A stretch of 64,000 nucleotides of DNA from Synechocystis sp. PCC 7509 (GTDB lineage Bacteria > Cyanobacteriota > Cyanobacteriia > Cyanobacteriales > Chroococcidiopsidaceae). The notes under the pieces were generated by a model. It searched no databases and had not been told where the DNA came from. It saw only the letters and a program-made list of their open reading frames with translations. The translations under genes and the position numbers were made by a program. This document shows, one piece after another, positions 8,461 to 17,496 of the stretch; position 1 is the stretch's first letter; each line of letters begins with the position of its first letter. The stretch covers positions 2,368,324 through 2,432,323 of the forward strand of contig NZ_ALVU02000001.1 of NCBI RefSeq assembly GCF_000332075.2, written 5' to 3'.

Positions 8461-10026
8461 TCAAGTAGAGCTACTGCCCAGAATAAACAAACTGACTAAA
8501 GTGCCACTATTCCAAAGACTGTGAAGCAGCATTGGAGCGAGTAAATTGCGCGATCGCGTATACACAAAACCTAATACTACCCCTAGTACCATCAACGGCA
8601 GAACTTCTGACAAACTCAAGTGAGCGATCGCAAACAAAAAAGCACTAATTAAAATAGCTTGCCATACCGAGAAGTAACGAGTTAGAGAAGGTAATAAAAA
8701 ACCTCTAAACAAAAACTCCTCAAATAGCGGTGCAGCAACGGCGGCGGTAAAGAAGAATATCCCAAGAGCTATTTTATCTTGCCCTTCTAAAACTAAAGAT
8801 AACAAAGGATTGCTGCCGCCAAGTCCTTGCCATAGTTGTTGATTGAGTAGGGAAACAACTACAACTAAAGGAAGAGCCGCGCAATAGCCGCCTAGACCCC
8901 ACAAAAACCAATTTTCTCTCAGCTTGACACGAAACCAACTTGGCGGCAAAGGTAAAAATTTCTTGATGGACAAGTATAGTACAGTCACAGCACCGAAGGA
9001 CAAAAATAGATAAGTTGCCAAAGTATATAAAGCTTGGACTCTGACACTAGCAACTCCTGGCTTAATTTGCAGTACAGAAAATATTAGTGGGACAATTATC
9101 TGTCCCATCAAGAAAAAGCCGACAATAAATACTTGCCAGACTATTTCCCAGTCCCAAGGGGTTGTCCAAACTGTTTCTCCATTTTGAGAAAATACAGATT
9201 CTTTGCCCTTTGTCAAGCGATTTATTGTTAAATAAATTAGTAGTGATAAACCAATTAAACCTGTTACGGCGGGAATGCTGCTAATAATCGCTAATTTTAG
9301 CAATGCTTCCTCAGCAAGCTCTTGTTCTCTAGCTTGGAGTAGCAATTTCGCCTGTGGGCGCTGTTGTAGCTCGTAAAGTTGAGCTAGAGCGCGTCCTTGA
9401 AACCAACCTTCTAAGTTTGCTTCAATTAACGCTTCAGCATCGGGAAGTAATTGGGGTGGATTGTTCCATAATCCTGTTAAAACAGAACCTGTAGCAGCTA
9501 AAGAGTTATCTTGAGGCGAATTGATAACCTGAAGCCATGTTTGTAGTGCTGGCTCAATTTGTTTTTGCTGTACTTGGAGAATGCCTAAACGTAAATTTAG
9601 TTCAGCAATTAATTTTTTGATTTGAGTAACAGATTTAAGTAATTGTGCTTGCTGTGAGGAGCGGGAAGCATCGCTAATGGGGGCAAGTTGAGAATCGGGC
9701 TTAGGCAATGGAGCATTACTTTTGGCTGCTAGTTGCAGTTGATTTTGAGCCTTTGCTAAGTTTGTTTGCGCGGATTTTTGCGCGTCAAGATATTGCTTCG
9801 TTGCCGATTCTAGAGGATTTTCGCCTAGGAGAGTTTTACTAGCTTTGGCAAGATTGGGGTCAGCATTTGCGGGTGACAACTGTTGAGCGCGAAGTAATAG
9901 GTTAGTTTGGTACAATTCCAAGCGGCTTTGGATTTGCGGTTGCTGCCAACTTGCCCATAAGGCACTCCCAGCCAAGAAAATGATTGCTAAAGTGAGCAAA
10001 CTTAGAATTAACCGCTTAATTGTCAT
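8461..10026 (-). CDS. CPBP-family intramembrane glutamic endopeptidase with long N-terminal region
   Basis: A 521-residue membrane protein. The C-terminal half (about 290-515) is multi-spanning and contains the CPBP/Abi motifs EEFLFRG (glutamate pair plus arginine), FAIAH and the late LLHSLWN, as in type II CAAX prenyl proteases. The N-terminal 250 residues start with a membrane anchor and continue as a Q/A/L-rich, helical, periplasm-type segment. Fusions of this kind are common in cyanobacteria. The substrate is unknown. It is divergent from the phosphatase gene at 10242. Its start ATG 10026 is the only good candidate. Confidence 0.85.
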   Translation of the reverse strand: MTIKRLILSLLTLAIIFLAGSALWASWQQPQIQSRLELYQTNLLLRAQQLSPANADPNLAKASKTLLGENPLESATKQYLDAQKSAQTNLAKAQNQLQLAAKSNAPLPKPDSQLAPISDASRSSQQAQLLKSVTQIKKLIAELNLRLGILQVQQKQIEPALQTWLQVINSPQDNSLAATGSVLTGLWNNPPQLLPDAEALIEANLEGWFQGRALAQLYELQQRPQAKLLLQAREQELAEEALLKLAIISSIPAVTGLIGLSLLIYLTINRLTKGKESVFSQNGETVWTTPWDWEIVWQVFIVGFFLMGQIIVPLIFSVLQIKPGVASVRVQALYTLATYLFLSFGAVTVLYLSIKKFLPLPPSWFRVKLRENWFLWGLGGYCAALPLVVVVSLLNQQLWQGLGGSNPLLSLVLEGQDKIALGIFFFTAAVAAPLFEEFLFRGFLLPSLTRYFSVWQAILISAFLFAIAHLSLSEVLPLMVLGVVLGFVYTRSRNLLAPMLLHSLWNSGTLVSLFILGSSST

Positions 10027-10241
10027 GAATCTTGAATTACTCCTATTTAAACGCCCCTAAGCTTAGTCCAAAGATGCCTACAGTAAAGCGATCGCCTAGG
10101 GAAATCACCACAAACTGCATTATGACATTTTGCCCGTTACTTAGAAATTAATTGAGTAGCTGGCTAAGGGTCTGGTAAAATAACGCTGATTTGTTTTGCG
10201 TTCACCACAGCAGTTTATCAGGCTATAAGAGGAGAAAAAGA

Positions 10242-11588
10242 TTGACCACTCGCGCGATCGTTGTCCGTCATGGTCAAAGTAGTTATAACACCGAGCGGCG
10301 CATCCAGGGACGCAGCGATGTTTCTTCTTTGACTCAAAAAGGTCGTGACGATGCCTTAAAAACTGGTACTGCCCTCAGTCACCTCAATTTTGCCACTATA
10401 TACAGCAGTCCTTTACAACGAGCAAAAACAACGGCAGAAATTATTAAAGAGTGTTTAGCAACTCCTGCCCAAATTCAAAGCACTGATAATTTAAGAGAAA
10501 TTGACTTGTCTTTGTGGGAAGGTATGCTGTCTCAAGAAGTTAAAGACAATTTGCCTGAAGACTATCGTTTGTGGAAAGAGCATCCTGACGAATTTGTGAT
10601 GCTTTTACCTGAAAAGGACGGTGGAGAGAAAAAATATTTTCCGGTTGTATCACTTTACGAGCAAGCGCGGCAGTTTTGGCAAGAAATATTAGCCCGCCAT
10701 GATGGGGAAACCATTTTAATTGTGGGGCATAATGGCATTAATCGGGCGTTAATCAGCACAGCGCTAGGAATTGCACCTAATCGCTACCATTCTATTCAAC
10801 AATCTAACTGTGGCATCAGCGTTCTCAATTTTTCGGGACAGTTGGGGCAAAGCGTCCAATTAGAATCAATGAATCAAACCGGGCATGTGGGTGATTTTTT
10901 ACCCTCTTTGCGTCCAAATCATTGCGGAGTAAGATTGTTGCTGGTACGTCATGGGGAAACAGAATGGAATCGCCAAACCAAGTTTCAAGGACAAATTGAT
11001 GTGCCTTTAAACGATAATGGGCGATCGCAATCTCGTCTAGCCCAGAAGTTTCTCAAAGACATAGAGTTTGATTTTGCTTTTAGTAGTCCGATGCTACGTC
11101 CAAAAGAAACCGCCGAAATTATTTTACAGTCTCACCCCCAGATTGAATTGCAATTGCTTGATGGCTTAAGAGAAATTGGTCATGGTTTGTGGGAAGGAAA
11201 ATTAGAAACAGAAATTGAGCAAACTTATCCGGGAGAATTGGAGAAGTGGCGGACTGTACCGCAAGAGATCCAAATGCCTGAAGGAGAGAATTTAGAGCAA
11301 GTAAGAAAGCGTAGTATTGAGGCTTGGCAGCAAATTGTTAATTATGCACTCCTTCAGCAGTCGCAGACAGGTTTAGTAGTAGCTCACGATGCTACTAATA
11401 AAGTTTTGCTATGTCATGTTTTAGGTTTAGATAATCAATATTTTTGGAACTTCCGTCAAGGGAATGGAGCGGTAAGTGTGATTGATTATCCGCAAGGGTT
11501 AGATGGTTTACCCGTATTGCAAGCAATGAATATTACAACTCATTTAGGCGGTGGTGTATTAGATAAAACTGCGGCGGGCGCGTTGTGA
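10242..11588 (+). CDS. Two-domain histidine phosphatase (phosphoglycerate mutase-like)
   Basis: A 448-residue cytosolic protein with two complete histidine phosphatase domains in tandem. Domain 1 has VVRHGQSSYN and VGHNGINR; domain 2 (from about residue 225) has LVRHGETEWN and VAHDATNK. Each domain therefore has its own RHG nucleophile and second histidine. In cyanobacteria such proteins include metal-independent phosphoserine phosphatases, but the substrate here is not shown. The start is set at TTG 10242 because AGGAG lies at 10230-10234, seven bases upstream; an in-frame TTG at 10191 lacks a site. It is followed 18 bp later by the dihydroorotase-like gene. Confidence 0.88.
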   Translation: MTTRAIVVRHGQSSYNTERRIQGRSDVSSLTQKGRDDALKTGTALSHLNFATIYSSPLQRAKTTAEIIKECLATPAQIQSTDNLREIDLSLWEGMLSQEVKDNLPEDYRLWKEHPDEFVMLLPEKDGGEKKYFPVVSLYEQARQFWQEILARHDGETILIVGHNGINRALISTALGIAPNRYHSIQQSNCGISVLNFSGQLGQSVQLESMNQTGHVGDFLPSLRPNHCGVRLLLVRHGETEWNRQTKFQGQIDVPLNDNGRSQSRLAQKFLKDIEFDFAFSSPMLRPKETAEIILQSHPQIELQLLDGLREIGHGLWEGKLETEIEQTYPGELEKWRTVPQEIQMPEGENLEQVRKRSIEAWQQIVNYALLQQSQTGLVVAHDATNKVLLCHVLGLDNQYFWNFRQGNGAVSVIDYPQGLDGLPVLQAMNITTHLGGGVLDKTAAGAL

Positions 11589-11606
11589 AGTTGAACTACT
11601 AAAAAT

Positions 11607-12869
11607 ATGACCAGCGAATTGCTACAACAAGTGCGGGTAATAGATCCTGTTGCCAAAAGCGATCGCATTGCTGATGTGGAAATTTGCGATGGGGTAATTA
11701 AGGCGGTACAAGACAACATCTCCGAATGGTCTAACGATACTCAAGTGCGCGATTGTCGCGGGTTGGTATTGGGAGCGGGGTTAATAGATTTATACAGCCA
11801 TTCTGGAGAGCCAGGTTTTGAAACTAGAGAAACTTTGTCATCGTTGTTAGAAGCGGCGGCGGCGGGAGGTTTTACTAGGTTGTGTATTTTGCCTGATACG
11901 ATGCCAATCTTAGATAATCTTGCCGCGATCGCACTAATCCAACAAAAAAGGCGAGAATTAACAAATCCTTTACCCAAAATGTATGTTTGGGGGGCATTGA
12001 CTATCGGTGTCCAAGGGCAACAAATGACCGAACTTGCCGAACTTGCAAAAGGATCTGTTGGCTTTGCTGATGGTAAACCCGTGGCAAATTTGGCACTGCT
12101 AAGGCGATTATTGGAGTATTTGAAGCCTGTTGGTAAGCCCGTTGCCTTGTGGTGTTGCGATCGCCAATTGGTCGGTAATGGGGTGATGCGCGAGGGTACA
12201 GACTCAATTATTTTGGGTTTGCCTGGAAATCCCCACTTTTCCGAAACAACGGCAATCGCGGCAGTCATAGAATTAGTAGCAGCAATTGGTACACCCGTGC
12301 ATATTATGCGCGTTTCTACCGCTCGTAGCGTCCAGTTAATCGCCCAAGCCAAAGCCCAAGGATTGCCGATTACCGCTAGTAGTAGCTGGATGCACTTATT
12401 GCTCGATACTAAGTCCCATTACAACTACGATCCTAATTTGCGTTTAGAGCCACCTTTGGGCAACCCGCGCGATCGCCTAGCATTACTTGAAGGAGTAAGA
12501 TCGGGAGTTATTGATGCGATCGCCCTCGATTTAGCTCCCTATACCTACGAAGAAAAAACCGTTGCTTTTGCGGAAGCACCCCCAGGAGTGATAGGGTTTG
12601 AACTAGCTTTAGGCTTGCTGTGGCAGCAATTGGTAGCCAACGGTCAATGGTCGGCTTTGGAACTTTGGCGCTCTATTAGCCTGAATCCAGCCAATTGTTT
12701 GCAACAAACAATTAAAGAAATTTGTCCCGGTAATCCTGCCGAACTGACTTTGTTTGCGCCCCAGCTTTCTTGGCTTGTAGAGGCTAAAACCCTCAAGTCT
12801 CTTGCTACTAATACTCCTTGGCTAGGGCAAAAAATTACCGGGCGCGTGGTACAAACTTGGGTAACGTAA
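11607..12869 (+). CDS. Dihydroorotase-like protein without metal-binding residues (pseudo-dihydroorotase)
   Basis: A 420-residue amidohydrolase-fold protein aligned throughout with dihydroorotase, but every zinc ligand position I can identify is altered. The HxH motif reads DLYSHSGEPG (Tyr63, His65), the HAED site reads WCCDRQ, HMSTA reads RVSTA, and DHAPH reads DLAPY. It is unlikely to hydrolyse dihydroorotate. In several bacteria a non-catalytic PyrC-prime subunit supports the dodecameric aspartate transcarbamoylase; that role is a reasonable inference. No pyrB is in the window. A second dihydroorotase with most ligands intact lies 2.2 kb downstream. Confidence 0.85.
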   Translation: MTSELLQQVRVIDPVAKSDRIADVEICDGVIKAVQDNISEWSNDTQVRDCRGLVLGAGLIDLYSHSGEPGFETRETLSSLLEAAAAGGFTRLCILPDTMPILDNLAAIALIQQKRRELTNPLPKMYVWGALTIGVQGQQMTELAELAKGSVGFADGKPVANLALLRRLLEYLKPVGKPVALWCCDRQLVGNGVMREGTDSIILGLPGNPHFSETTAIAAVIELVAAIGTPVHIMRVSTARSVQLIAQAKAQGLPITASSSWMHLLLDTKSHYNYDPNLRLEPPLGNPRDRLALLEGVRSGVIDAIALDLAPYTYEEKTVAFAEAPPGVIGFELALGLLWQQLVANGQWSALELWRSISLNPANCLQQTIKEICPGNPAELTLFAPQLSWLVEAKTLKSLATNTPWLGQKITGRVVQTWVT

Positions 12870-12905
12870 TATTTTTTTAACAGTTTTTCGCGGAATTCCC
12901 CTCCC

Positions 12906-12945
12906 TCAGCGCCGCGCTATCCATCCCCTCCCTGCGAGGCGCTGA
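12906..12945 (+). repeat. Hairpin after the dihydroorotase-like gene
   Basis: Arms TCAGCGCC (12906-12913) and GGCGCTGA (12938-12945) pair perfectly across a 24-nt loop that contains CCCCTCC tracts. It may be a terminator for the upstream operon or belong to the left side of the adjacent tnpB element. The left boundary of that element could not be fixed. Confidence 0.4.
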
Positions 12946-12959
12946 TGATTCTATCTGTG

Positions 12960-14260
12960 ATGATGTTGTACCGCAGGTACTACGGGTAGAGGAGATAGAT
13001 GAAGAATTGCCAATCTATGTTATAATATTATCACCAATAGACAATATTGATAATGTATCGAGCTTACAAGTTTAGATTGTATCCAACTAACGAACAAAAA
13101 ACAGCCTTAGCGAAAAGCTTTGGCTGTTGTCGTTGGTATTACAATTACTCTCTAAATCTGTGTCAAGAGACTTACAAGTTGTCTGGTAAAAGTTTATCTA
13201 GAGGTGCTTTACAAGGTTTATTACCTAGCCTTAAAAAAGAATATGTTTGGTTAAGCGATGCTTATTCACAATGCTTGCAGTATGTGGCACTTAATCTGTC
13301 TACAGCCTACAAAAATTTCTTTGACAAAAAAGCAGGGTTTCCTAAGTTCAAGTCAAGGCATGGTAGGCAATCAATTAGTTATCCTTCTAACGTAAAGTTG
13401 GAGGATGATTATATATTGATGCCGGGTAAAGTTGGAAAGATTTACTGCCAGCAAGAGCGAAAGTTTGACGGAATAATCAAGACTGTTACAGTCTCTCTTA
13501 ATCCCGATGGTAAATACTTTGCAGCAATTTTAGTTGACGATGGAAAAGAAAACCCAACACTTTCTAGCGAGGGAAAAGCGGTAGGAATTGACTTAGGATT
13601 AACTCACTTTTGTATTACCAGCAATGGTAGTAAATTCGACAATCCTCGTCATCATAGAAAACACGCCCATAACCTCAAAAAGAAACAACAAAGTCTTGCA
13701 CGCAAACAAAAAGGTAGTAATACTAGGCTTAAAGCCAAAAAGCTAGTAGCCAAAATTCATTCAAAAATCAAAAGAGTTAGAGAAGATTTTTTACACAAGC
13801 TATCCCGCAAGATAGTAAACGAAAACCAAGTTGTTGCCGTAGAAAATCTCAATGTTAAAGGTATGGTACGAAACCATAATTTAGCTAAAGCTATTAGTGA
13901 CTGTGGATGGGGTCAATTTTGTACCATGCTCAAATACAAGTGCCAGTGGGACGGAAAAACCTATATTGAAGTAGACAGGTTTTTCGCTTCTTCTAAAACT
14001 TGTAATGTTTGCCTCAATAAAATAGGTAGTTTGGCGTTAGATGTGAGATCGTGGGATTGTGCTAAGTGCAAAACTCATCACGACAGAGACATAAATGCTG
14101 CTCTCAATATCAGAAATGAAGCCTTGCGGATATTGTCGTTAGGAACTAGCGACACAGCCAATGGAGGGAATGTAAGTCAACCTGGTAAAACTTCGGTTTT
14201 GTTAGATGCTGTTCCCCGTGAAGTTGGAAACCCCACCCCTCTTTAGGGTGGGGTAGTTCA
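12960..14260 (+). mobile_element. Solo tnpB element of the IS200/IS605 superfamily
   Basis: A transposon carrying tnpB but no tnpA, inserted between the dihydroorotase-like gene and lepB. Its right side ends with a strong hairpin, CCCCACCC (14231-14238) and GGGTGGGG (14246-14253), that overlaps the tnpB stop codon. GTAGTTCA follows and runs into the lepB stop. This subterminal hairpin is the usual right-end signature. The left end is imprecise; CTATCT (12951-12956 region) and AGATAG arms flank the upstream segment. The element must rely on TnpA supplied in trans or be immobile. Confidence 0.7.
13053..14246 (+). CDS. tnpB: TnpB RNA-guided nuclease (IS200/IS605-type)
   Basis: A 397-residue TnpB starting at ATG 13053, whose opening MYRAYKFRLYPT is typical. 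The RuvC-like catalytic acids are all present: Asp180 (IDLGLTHF), Glu264 (VAVENLNVKGM) and Asp346 (HHDRDINAALNI). The zinc ribbon CNVC...CAKC (317-339) is intact. TnpB proteins are omega-RNA-guided DNA nucleases that cut target sites next to a short motif and help retain the transposon. The omega-RNA is expected to derive from the 3' end of this gene and the hairpin after it. A TTG two codons upstream is a less likely start. Confidence 0.92.
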   Translation: MYRAYKFRLYPTNEQKTALAKSFGCCRWYYNYSLNLCQETYKLSGKSLSRGALQGLLPSLKKEYVWLSDAYSQCLQYVALNLSTAYKNFFDKKAGFPKFKSRHGRQSISYPSNVKLEDDYILMPGKVGKIYCQQERKFDGIIKTVTVSLNPDGKYFAAILVDDGKENPTLSSEGKAVGIDLGLTHFCITSNGSKFDNPRHHRKHAHNLKKKQQSLARKQKGSNTRLKAKKLVAKIHSKIKRVREDFLHKLSRKIVNENQVVAVENLNVKGMVRNHNLAKAISDCGWGQFCTMLKYKCQWDGKTYIEVDRFFASSKTCNVCLNKIGSLALDVRSWDCAKCKTHHDRDINAALNIRNEALRILSLGTSDTANGGNVSQPGKTSVLLDAVPREVGNPTPL

Positions 14261-14911
14261 TTCCAAGTCACCGAGGCGATTGGGGGGCCAAAAACGTACT
14301 ACAGCACGACCAATGATCTGATTTTTTGGCACAAAACCCCACATATGACTATCACAACTATTGTTGCGGTTATCACCCAGCATTAAGTAAGAGTTTTGCG
14401 GTACGGTAATCGGGCCTAATTCATAATTAGGGGCATCGGCGATGTATTCTTCGGATAGAGCGCGATCGTTGATGTAAACTCGCCCTTGGGTAACGTGAAT
14501 TTTGTCCCCTGGTACGCCAATTAATCGCTTAATATAAGCATCTTTAATTTCAGGGACTTCTGGCTTATTGGGATCTGGATGCCAAGGATCTAGGGTTTCG
14601 CTTTCGGGAGAAGCAGGAACAAGTTGCTGCGAACAAACTTTAGCGCTATTGGGAGGCATAAATACGACAATATCTCCCCGTTGCGGCGATTGAAGGCGAT
14701 AACTTACTTTATCGATAATCAATTTGTCATTGATTTGCAGAGTTGGTAGCATTGAGCCTGTAGGAATCCAACGCGCTTCAGCTACGAAGGTACGAATTCC
14801 CAAAGAAAGAATAATACTAAGAGCGATCGTTCTACCTAGTTCGCCTAGCCATGAACCTTCACGATCTTTTTGCGAATTGTTATCAGACACTTGCTTTGAC
14901 TCGCGGGACAT
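14258..14911 (-). CDS. lepB: Signal peptidase I
   Basis: A 217-residue type I signal peptidase that removes leader peptides from exported proteins at the membrane. One membrane anchor (about 24-42) is followed by the catalytic serine in PTGSMLPTLQ and the general-base lysine in YIKRLIGVPGD. Conserved boxes GDNRNNSCDSHMWGFVP and GRAVVRFWPP follow, the length being ordinary for cyanobacteria. The stop TGA (14258-14260 in the plus numbering) lies in GTAGTTCA at the right edge of the tnpB element, so the last residues or the stop may be transposon-supplied. Confidence 0.94.
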   Translation of the reverse strand: MSRESKQVSDNNSQKDREGSWLGELGRTIALSIILSLGIRTFVAEARWIPTGSMLPTLQINDKLIIDKVSYRLQSPQRGDIVVFMPPNSAKVCSQQLVPASPESETLDPWHPDPNKPEVPEIKDAYIKRLIGVPGDKIHVTQGRVYINDRALSEEYIADAPNYELGPITVPQNSYLMLGDNRNNSCDSHMWGFVPKNQIIGRAVVRFWPPNRLGDLE

Positions 14912-15061
14912 ATATATTTAATAGCCTAAATAAGAATTTTTAGTAATGTTGTTAGCTAGATTTTTAGAGACTTTACCTATCTAAGTTTAAAGTTTTCTAC
15001 ATAAAATATGTTAATTTTGGCACGATCACCACTAAAAAAATTTAGCTTGCCAATTATTGCC

Positions 15062-16384
15062 ATGGCCCTCAATTCCAGTTTACTTATCCGTCACGCCACA
15101 ATTATGCTCCCTGATGGGGAATTTTTAGTTGGAGATGTGCTAGTGCGCGATCGCCTCATTGTCCAAGTTGCTCCAGAAATTACGGCTTTGGGTACTAAAG
15201 AAATAGACGCAACGGGATTGACTTTGTTGCCGGGAGTTATTGACCCCCAGGTACACTTTCGCGAACCCGGTTTAGAACACAAAGAAGACTTGTTTACAGC
15301 TAGTTGTGCCTGTGCCAAGGGTGGAGTAACGTCTTTTCTAGAAATGCCCAACACGCGCCCGCTAACAATTACTCAGGAAGCTTTAGATGACAAGTTGCAA
15401 CGGGCAGCGCAAAAATGTGTAGTTAATTATGGTTTTTTTATTGGTGCTACTGCCGAAAATTTGCCAGATTTACTCACGGCTAATCCTACCCCCGGCATCA
15501 AAATCTTTATGGGTTCGATGCACGGGCCATTGTTGGTAGATAGCGAAGCGGCGTTAGAGGCAATTTTTGCACGCGGTAAGCGCTTAATTGCCGTCCACGC
15601 TGAAGATCGAGCCAGAATTGAGGCAAGGCGCTTAGAATTTGCCGGAATCCACGATCCAAAAATCCATTCGCAAATTCAAGACAATCAAACGGCGTTACTT
15701 GCTACCCAACTTGCTGTAAAACTAGCCAATAAGTATCAGCGCCGCCTGCATATTTTGCATATGTCAACAGCCGAAGAAGCGGATTTTTTGCGGCAAGATA
15801 AACCAAGCTGGATAACAGCCGAAGTCACCCCCCAACACTTGCTATTAAATACTAATGCTTACGATACTATCGGCACTTGGGCGCAGATGAATCCGCCCCT
15901 AAAATCGCCCCACGACAACGAAGTTCTCTGGCAAGCTTTATTAGATGGAGTCATAGACTTTATCGCTACCGATCACGCACCCCATACTTTAGCGGAAAAA
16001 GCCCAAGAATATCCTAATACACCGTCGGGAATGCCGGGGGTAGAAACATCGTTGCCATTGATGCTAACGGCGGCAATGCAGGGGCGTTGTACAGTGGCAC
16101 AGGTGGCTAATTGGATGTCTAGTGCCGTAGCTAAAGGATACGGAATTGCCAATAAAGGTGCGATCGCACCGGGTTATGATGCAGATTTAGTATTGGTTGA
16201 CTTGGAGACTTATCGCCCGGTTGTCCGCGAGGAATTATTAACTAAATGTGGCTGGAGTCCTTTTGAGGGTTGGAAACTGACGGGATGGCCAGTAATAACT
16301 ATTGTCGGCGGTCAAATTGTTTACGAAAACGGCAAAGTAAATACAGAAGTGCGCGGGGAAGCTTTGAAGTTTGCCGATAGTTAA
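15062..16384 (+). CDS. pyrC: Dihydroorotase
   Basis: A 440-residue cyclic amidohydrolase that closes carbamoyl-aspartate to dihydroorotate in pyrimidine synthesis. The motif DPQVHFREPG near residue 61 has Gln63 in place of the first HxH histidine. The lysine in IKIFMGS, histidine in VHAEDRARIE, HILHMSTAEE and catalytic ATDHAPHT are present. The start at ATG 15062 gives the usual N-terminus; an in-frame ATG at 15008 would add 18 residues without homology. Its stop overlaps that of the convergent LysE gene by 4 bp. This is the likely functional paralog of the degenerate protein at 11607-12869. Confidence 0.88.
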   Translation: MALNSSLLIRHATIMLPDGEFLVGDVLVRDRLIVQVAPEITALGTKEIDATGLTLLPGVIDPQVHFREPGLEHKEDLFTASCACAKGGVTSFLEMPNTRPLTITQEALDDKLQRAAQKCVVNYGFFIGATAENLPDLLTANPTPGIKIFMGSMHGPLLVDSEAALEAIFARGKRLIAVHAEDRARIEARRLEFAGIHDPKIHSQIQDNQTALLATQLAVKLANKYQRRLHILHMSTAEEADFLRQDKPSWITAEVTPQHLLLNTNAYDTIGTWAQMNPPLKSPHDNEVLWQALLDGVIDFIATDHAPHTLAEKAQEYPNTPSGMPGVETSLPLMLTAAMQGRCTVAQVANWMSSAVAKGYGIANKGAIAPGYDADLVLVDLETYRPVVREELLTKCGWSPFEGWKLTGWPVITIVGGQIVYENGKVNTEVRGEALKFADS

Positions 16385-17010
16385 TATCTTGCACTTTCTA
16401 AAGCAACTTTTATCCCTAAAGCAATCAAAATTACTCCCATAGTTTTTTCTATATAGTGCGACATCGATAAAAACCGTTTTTTAACTATGGGATGAGAAAT
16501 TGCTACTGCTAATAAAGTAAACCAGCCTAATGTAAATACAAACATCTGTAATCCATAAAGCGCTCTTATACTTACAGGTGTATTTGGACTAATAACTTGG
16601 GTAAATAAACTAAAGAAGAACAAAGTAACTTTAGGATTAAGTATATTAGTAATAAATCCGATTCTTATTGCTTGTTGTCTACTTAGGTCGTGCTTTGATT
16701 TTGTGGCATTTATTTTCCCACTTGGTTGAGCTTTTAAGGATTTATAACCGATATAAATTAAATAAGCTGCACCTAAAAGTTTGATAAAGGAAAACAAAAC
16801 AATTGATTTAGAAATAATTACCCCAATTCCAACTAGCGTATAAGTTACATGAACTAAAATCCCTAGCGATATACCCAAAGCTGAATAAATACCAGTGCGG
16901 CGAGAGTAGACTAAACTATTGCGACAGATAATAGCAAAATCTGGGCCAGGACTCATAATTGCTACTAACTGAATAATTGTAATACTTAGAATTTGGGCAT
17001 AAAAAGACAT
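16381..17010 (-). CDS. LysE/RhtB-family amino acid exporter
   Basis: A 209-residue inner-membrane transporter with about six hydrophobic segments. The family signature SPGPDFAIICRNSLVYSR sits at residues 20-37, and GFITNILNPKVTLFF is at about 125-140. LysE/RhtB proteins export amino acids or homoserine-type metabolites; the substrate is not predictable. It is the last gene of a minus-strand run yvcK-tsaE-lysE, with 15 bp to tsaE, and converges on pyrC with a 4-bp overlap. Coding is more AT-rich than in tsaE and yvcK. Confidence 0.88.
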   Translation of the reverse strand: MSFYAQILSITIIQLVAIMSPGPDFAIICRNSLVYSRRTGIYSALGISLGILVHVTYTLVGIGVIISKSIVLFSFIKLLGAAYLIYIGYKSLKAQPSGKINATKSKHDLSRQQAIRIGFITNILNPKVTLFFFSLFTQVISPNTPVSIRALYGLQMFVFTLGWFTLLAVAISHPIVKKRFLSMSHYIEKTMGVILIALGIKVALESARY

Positions 17011-17025
17011 TTTTAAAACCTTTGA

Positions 17026-17496
17026 CTACAAAAACTCTTTTAATTTGAGTGGCACACCAAAATTAAACATTTCTACTTGTCGCTGCTGGAGTTTATAAGT
17101 TAAAGATAATTTTAAATAAGTTGGTGGTTTATTAGCTAATCTTTCCGCCCATTCAATCGCCACAATGCCTAAAGGATATTCCAGTTTATTCCAGTAACTT
17201 TCTAAATTTAATTGCTGAACTTCGTGGCTTTCTAAACGATATAAATCTAGATGGTACAGAGGCAAACGCCCTTCGGTATACTCATTAATTAAAGTAAAAG
17301 TTGGGCTAACAATTGGTTCGGTAATTCCCAAGCCTTCGCCAATGCCTTGAACTAAAGTAGTTTTACCACTACCCAAATCTCCCTCTAATAAAAGTACACT
17401 ACCAGCAACTAAAGATTGTCCTAGCCTTATCCCCAATAGTCGCGTAGCTTCAGCATCGGCAAGTAATATGTTCACAGGAGTTTTACCTTCAACCAT
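17026..17496 (-). CDS. tsaE: tRNA threonylcarbamoyladenosine synthesis ATPase TsaE
   Basis: A 156-residue P-loop ATPase that works with TsaB and TsaD to install t6A37 in ANN-decoding tRNAs. The Walker A motif [15 protein letters not shown] begins near residue 39. [21 protein letters not shown] and IEWAERL are typical TsaE boxes. The start codon overlaps the 3' end of yvcK by 8 bp, so the two are probably translationally coupled. Length matches the family. Confidence 0.93.
   Translation of the reverse strand: MVEGKTPVNILLADAEATRLLGIRLGQSLVAGSVLLLEGDLGSGKTTLVQGIGEGLGITEPIVSPTFTLINEYTEGRLPLYHLDLYRLESHEVQQLNLESYWNKLEYPLGIVAIEWAERLANKPPTYLKLSLTYKLQQRQVEMFNFGVPLKLKEFL

Noticed and set aside
11741-12352. 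203-codon antisense frame in the dihydroorotase-like gene
   Set aside because: Opposite-strand shadow of a clearly homologous gene, with no start signal or conserved domain.
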